The notes beneath the pieces are model-generated. The model saw only the letters and a program-made list of their open reading frames with translations, was not told where the DNA came from and ran no database searches. Positions 6,277-9,210 of a stretch of 9,210 nucleotides of DNA are shown piece by piece. How positions within the stretch are numbered: the first letter of the stretch is position 1; each line of letters begins with the position of its first letter. The translations under genes were made by a program, and so were the position numbers. The stretch spans positions 1 through 9,210 of the forward strand of contig JAFBAM010000019.1 in NCBI GenBank assembly GCA_019247755.1, in the 5' to 3' direction. This stretch comes from Sphingomonas sp. (lineage in GTDB: Bacteria > Pseudomonadota > Alphaproteobacteria > Sphingomonadales > Sphingomonadaceae).

Positions 6277-7088
6277 CGGGCGGGCAGGGCGCTCCGGTCG
6301 ACCAGCCGCGTGTAGAGGTGCCACGTCGAATAGCCGAGCCAGGGCAGCACGAAGGCGAGGCCGACGAACAACGGGATCGAGCCGAGCACCAGGAGGCCGA
6401 GCACGATAAGGCCCCAGCGGATCATCTCGCCCTTGTTGGCGTGCGCTGCGCGCCATGAGGCGGAGACAGCCTGCGACGCGGTGACGTTGCGATCGACCAG
6501 CATCGGCATCGAAGCGACGCTGAGCGCGAGGACGACCCAGCCGAAGATCGCGCCGACGACTGCGCCGCCGATGATCAGCGCCCAGCCGCGCGGCGTCATG
6601 AACACCATCTCGATGAATTGCGGGACCGACGTCGGCGTCGCCCAGTGGAATAAAGCTGCATAAAGCACGCCCGCCGCGATCAGCCAGCCGAAGAATATCA
6701 GGAGGAGGAGGCCGGCGACCATGCCCATGTCGTCGACCGACGGGCGCCTGCGGACGTCGAGGAAGTTGAACCAGTGGAGGTTCCGCTCTCCGTCCTCGCG
6801 GCGCTTCGCCAGTTCGTAAAAGCCGACCGCTGCGACGGGGCCGAGCAGCCCGACGCCGGCAACGACCGGGAAGAAGAAGGGCATCAGCGGCATGCTGGTG
6901 GTCATGACGACGGCGGCGAGGCCGATCACCGTGTAGACGATGCCCGCGAAGACGATGTCGCCGCGAAACGTCAGGAAATCGTCGAGGCCCTGCCGCAGCG
7001 ACTGGCTGAGGTCCTCATGCGTGATGTGCCGGACGGGAATTTCCCTGGGCCTGCGCGATGCGCCGCGGGCGATGGTATTGGTCGCCAT
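6273..7088 (-). CDS. DUF2189-family multi-pass membrane protein
   Basis: This 271-residue inner-membrane protein resembles the DUF2189 (COG5473-like) family, whose function is not known to me. A cytoplasmic-looking N-terminus of about 40 residues contains the block ITHEDLSQSLRQGLDDFL. Five or six hydrophobic segments follow, at about 45-65, 70-92, 121-148, 167-195 and 223-255 (the last possibly two helices). Two blocks familiar in the family are the inter-helix ELAKRREDGERNLHWFNFL and the late ASMPMLVDRNVTASQAVSAS stretch. The start at 7088 is supported by a strong Shine-Dalgarno sequence. The gene converges on the DPP-IV gene with a four-base stop overlap (CTAG) and diverges from the methyltransferase gene. 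The family assignment rests on recognition rather than a profile search. Confidence 0.85.
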   Translation of the reverse strand: MATNTIARGASRRPREIPVRHITHEDLSQSLRQGLDDFLTFRGDIVFAGIVYTVIGLAAVVMTTSMPLMPFFFPVVAGVGLLGPVAAVGFYELAKRREDGERNLHWFNFLDVRRRPSVDDMGMVAGLLLLIFFGWLIAAGVLYAALFHWATPTSVPQFIEMVFMTPRGWALIIGGAVVGAIFGWVVLALSVASMPMLVDRNVTASQAVSASWRAAHANKGEMIRWGLIVLGLLVLGSIPLFVGLAFVLPWLGYSTWHLYTRLVDRSALPAR

Positions 7089-7180
7089 GACACCTCCTTA
7101 TTCGGTGCCGTCCGGCGCAAGCGGCGCCGGGCGCCGGAGCCCGCCTTAGCACAAGCCCGCGAGTCGGCTAAGCAGAGATC
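7089..7180. promoter_or_regulatory. Divergent intergenic region with two inverted repeats
   Basis: This 92-base spacer must hold the promoters of both the DUF2189 and the methyltransferase genes. It contains a perfect 7-base inverted repeat, CCGGCGC at 7112-7118 with GCGCCGG at 7124-7130. The second arm is directly repeated at 7131-7137. A second perfect 6-base inverted repeat, CTTAGC at 7145-7150 with GCTAAG at 7167-7172, has arm centres about 22 bases apart, compatible with a dimeric regulator. No convincing -35/-10 pair could be assigned. Confidence 0.4.
7092..7097 (-). promoter_or_regulatory. Strong ribosome binding site of the DUF2189 gene
   Basis: On the minus strand GGAGGT lies three bases before the ATG at 7088. 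It is the best Shine-Dalgarno match in the window. The spacing is shorter than the usual 5-9 bases, but the match fixes the start with good confidence. Confidence 0.75.
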
Positions 7181-8359
7181 ATGGAAGACGTCTCGACCCT
7201 GGTTGCGCGGCAATATGAGGCGTTTGCTTACCCGCAGCCGTTCGCGGACCTGAAGGCCGAGATTTCGAAGGGTTATTATCAGGTTGGCGATCCCTCGCTT
7301 TACGGTCCGGTGCTGTGGCCGCGCGGCCGGCCGGAAGGCCAGCTGAGGATTCTGGTTGCGGGCTGCGGCACGGTCCAGGCGGCTTATGCGGCCTACATGA
7401 ACCCGGGCGACGAGGTGGTTGGCATCGACCTCTCCGAAGCGTCGCTCGCACACGAGCGGTTCCTTCAGGACAAACACCATCTCAAGAACCTGACGTTGTT
7501 CAAGGGTGACTTGCTTGACGTGGGATCGATTGGGCAGAGATTCGACGTCATTCTCTGCACCGGCGTGCTTCACCACATGGCCGATCCGGCTGCGGGCCTA
7601 GCCGCATTGCGCGACGTCCTCGCGCCGGACGGAGTGATGGTGCTGATGCTGTACGGTGCGACGGTTCGCACCGGAGTGTATATGCTGCAGGACGCGTTCC
7701 GGCGCATGGGTATTGCCCAGTCTAGCGAGGGCGTCGTCCAGGTTCGGCAGATCCTCAAGGAGCTGCCATCCCGGCATTACGTGCAGGACTATATTCGCGC
7801 TGCGGACGAGCTGAAGGAGGACGCGGCGGTCGTCGATACGTTCCTGCATCCGGAGGACCGGGCCTATATCGTGCCGCAGGTGATGGAGCTGGTCGAGGTT
7901 GCGGGGCTCGAGTTCCAGAACTGGGTCGACAATTTTCCATACTGGCGGAACGGCGGCTGGGGGCCCGACAGCGCCATCGCCGCCGCGGTCGATCCGCTCA
8001 GCCCAACCGACCATTGGGCGGCAGTTGAGATGCTGGGGCTGGCCGCCGGCATGCACATGTTCACGGTCCGCCATCCGGGCCATGTGGCGCAAGTCGATTT
8101 CGAGCGAGATGACTGGCGGAACTTCGTGCCGCATTGGGCGCCCGGACTGGCTCGCAAGGGGCGGGGATTATTCCAGCGCGGGCCGTATGAGCTGAAATGC
8201 TCGGAGCTCGAGCAATTCGTCATCGACGGCGCCGATGGAACACGGGCGATCGGGGAGATCGTCGGCGTGCCCGCGCTTGAGGAAGTGCCAGACGAATTCG
8301 GGCGGCGCTATTTTGAGCACCTCTGGAAGCTCGGCCATCTGATGATCGAGCTGCCTTAG
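7181..8359 (+). CDS. Class I SAM-dependent methyltransferase, unknown substrate
   Basis: This 392-residue protein has a seven-beta-strand methyltransferase fold in its first half. Motif I is ILVAGCG at 57-63. The acidic residue after strand 2 is Asp83 in VVGIDLSEASLA. A GD pair at 109-110 follows strand 3, and FDVILCTGVLHHM at 121-133 is the strand-4 region. The N-terminus (QYEAFAYPQP, then GDPSLYGPVLWP) precedes the fold in the manner of a bacterial family with a Y-Pro-rich lead-in. The second half (about 160-392) is long. Its last 58 residues (DGADGTRAIGEI near 349-360) resemble the winged-helix-like tail of some protein lysine methyltransferases and PqqD-like domains. The substrate could therefore be a protein, but that is a guess. 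The ribosome binding site is weak (AGAG). The stop overlaps that of the convergent downstream gene by four bases. Confidence 0.85.
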   Translation: MEDVSTLVARQYEAFAYPQPFADLKAEISKGYYQVGDPSLYGPVLWPRGRPEGQLRILVAGCGTVQAAYAAYMNPGDEVVGIDLSEASLAHERFLQDKHHLKNLTLFKGDLLDVGSIGQRFDVILCTGVLHHMADPAAGLAALRDVLAPDGVMVLMLYGATVRTGVYMLQDAFRRMGIAQSSEGVVQVRQILKELPSRHYVQDYIRAADELKEDAAVVDTFLHPEDRAYIVPQVMELVEVAGLEFQNWVDNFPYWRNGGWGPDSAIAAAVDPLSPTDHWAAVEMLGLAAGMHMFTVRHPGHVAQVDFERDDWRNFVPHWAPGLARKGRGLFQRGPYELKCSELEQFVIDGADGTRAIGEIVGVPALEEVPDEFGRRYFEHLWKLGHLMIELP

Positions 8360-9210
8360 ACCTTGAGGCGGCTCATCGTCACGGTCTGATCGGGCGCATA
8401 TTGCGGTATTGCATTGGCAGGCCGCGCGGCCTGCAACATTCGTCCTTCGGCAGGCAGCCCGAACCGGGTCGAGAAGAGTTCGGCTTCGACGGGTTTCTGA
8501 TTTCCGAATAGGATTTCGACTTGAAGTCCTTCGCACGCGCGGCCCGTGCAGCGCAGGATGGGTTTCTCGGGTTCGCCTCTTGCCGGGATCACAACTGGTG
8601 AGCCGACCGGTCCAAGTGCTCTGACATCAGCTTCCTTCGGGAACCGGATCGAGACCGTATTTCCGCCACCTGGCGAGAGCGCGATGAGCACCCGGCGCCC
8701 GTTACCATTGGCCTCGCTGGAAATGACACGCGCCTGTGCAACTGGCGTTGAGAGCAGCGGCGCCGATAACACCCAGCGCGTGCGGCCGTTATAGGGAAGC
8801 ACCGATTTCTCCCAACGGCCCGGGAAGTTGTCGGGCAAGGGAGCCTGCTTGGTCGCCACGGCCCAATTGGCTGTCTGGTTGGATTTATCGCGGAAATAAT
8901 CGATGCTGAATTGCAGCGGCCGCTCGGTGCTGGCGCGGGGCATCAGCAGCGCGGCGAGCCAGAGTGGAATGGCGGCACAAGTGACGGCGAGGACCGCGGG
9001 GCGGGAACCTTCAGGCTCGGTCTCGACGATCGCCGGAAGCGCTGCCAACGCAGCAACAAACACACCTGCGGCCAACGGACCGTCGATGAGCAGCATCTCA
9101 ATGAGAGCCAGCAGTTCGGCGAACATGACAAACTGGATGACGAGCCCGGCAATTGCGAGCGCCGTCGCAGCCTGCGGATTGGGGCGGGTCAGCGCGACTC
9201 CGAGCAGACC
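8356..9210 (-). CDS. C-terminal part of a membrane protein, probably M28-family peptidase (cut by window edge)
   Basis: The reading frame stays open from the stop at 8356 to the window edge, giving 284 visible codons, so this is the 3' part of a larger gene. An ATG at 9124-9126 exists, but 28 further in-frame codons upstream encode hydrophobic sequence (for example ATALAIAGLVIQFVMFAELL), so it is probably not the start. At least three membrane segments are visible. They are followed by a soluble domain of about 185 residues, with a Cys pair (RCTGRAC) that might form a disulfide. The architecture and the tail (STPVAQARVISSE, GRACEGLQVEI) recall the C-terminal region of sphingomonad M28 metallopeptidases, which carry an N-terminal zinc peptidase domain before such helices. 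That domain would be beyond the window, so no catalytic residue can be checked. It converges with the methyltransferase gene with a four-base overlap. Confidence 0.6.
   Translation of the reverse strand, partial: GLLGVALTRPNPQAATALAIAGLVIQFVMFAELLALIEMLLIDGPLAAGVFVAALAALPAIVETEPEGSRPAVLAVTCAAIPLWLAALLMPRASTERPLQFSIDYFRDKSNQTANWAVATKQAPLPDNFPGRWEKSVLPYNGRTRWVLSAPLLSTPVAQARVISSEANGNGRRVLIALSPGGGNTVSIRFPKEADVRALGPVGSPVVIPARGEPEKPILRCTGRACEGLQVEILFGNQKPVEAELFSTRFGLPAEGRMLQAARPANAIPQYAPDQTVTMSRLKV

Noticed and set aside
4951..6456. Reverse-strand open frames opposite the DPP-IV gene (4951-5760, 5860-6456)
   Set aside because: The forward frame carries all DPP-IV catalytic motifs. The reverse products are shadow sequences with no recognisable domain.
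6774..7253. Forward open frame spanning the DUF2189 start and the methyltransferase start
   Set aside because: Its product is a charged, low-complexity sequence antisense to DUF2189. It crosses the divergent spacer and overlaps the methyltransferase in another frame.
1..9210. Defence system, toxin-antitoxin pair, mobile element, CRISPR array or tRNA
   Set aside because: I looked for nuclease and transposase motifs, evenly spaced direct repeats and cloverleaf structures on both strands and saw none. The small membrane pair has no feature pointing specifically to a toxin or holin.

Overview
The window looks like a piece of chromosome from a GC-rich alphaproteobacterium, most probably a sphingomonad. 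This is inferred from the high GC content, the rpsP-rimM-trmD-rplS ribosome/tRNA-maturation cluster, the style of the secreted DPP-IV peptidase, and the DUF2189 and M28-type membrane proteins. No sequence comparison was run, so the taxonomy is an inference. The window is densely coding. There are no RNA genes, insertion sequences, CRISPR arrays or phage genes, and no gene-free stretch longer than about 100 bases.

Bases 1-3974 hold the conserved cluster, but it is split. rpsP (ribosomal protein S16, with an unusually long acidic tail) and rimM (30S maturation factor) run forward. They are followed by an oppositely oriented thioredoxin-reductase-like flavoprotein gene. Two small three-helix membrane protein genes then run forward, followed by trmD (tRNA m1G37 methyltransferase) and rplS (ribosomal protein L19). 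The membrane genes, trmD and rplS form a chain of 4-base stop/start overlaps, so they are probably one translationally coupled unit. A strong hairpin terminator with a UUCG loop closes it at about 3998-4026.

Bases 4057-8359 hold three genes: a secreted dipeptidyl-peptidase-IV-type serine peptidase (forward), a DUF2189 multi-pass membrane protein (reverse), and a class I SAM-dependent methyltransferase (forward, divergent from DUF2189 across a 92-base spacer with two inverted repeats). From 8356 to the window edge lies the C-terminal part of a reverse-strand membrane protein, probably an M28-family metallopeptidase whose catalytic domain is outside the window.

The S16, RimM, TrmD and L19 genes serve ribosome assembly and decoding fidelity. 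The other genes show no evident shared pathway. The most notable points are the module interrupting the ribosomal cluster, with two unrecognised membrane proteins directly coupled to trmD and rplS; the basic-residue-free acidic tail on S16; and the fact that all three convergent gene pairs overlap by exactly four bases. I see no clear defence, toxin-antitoxin or secondary-metabolite system.
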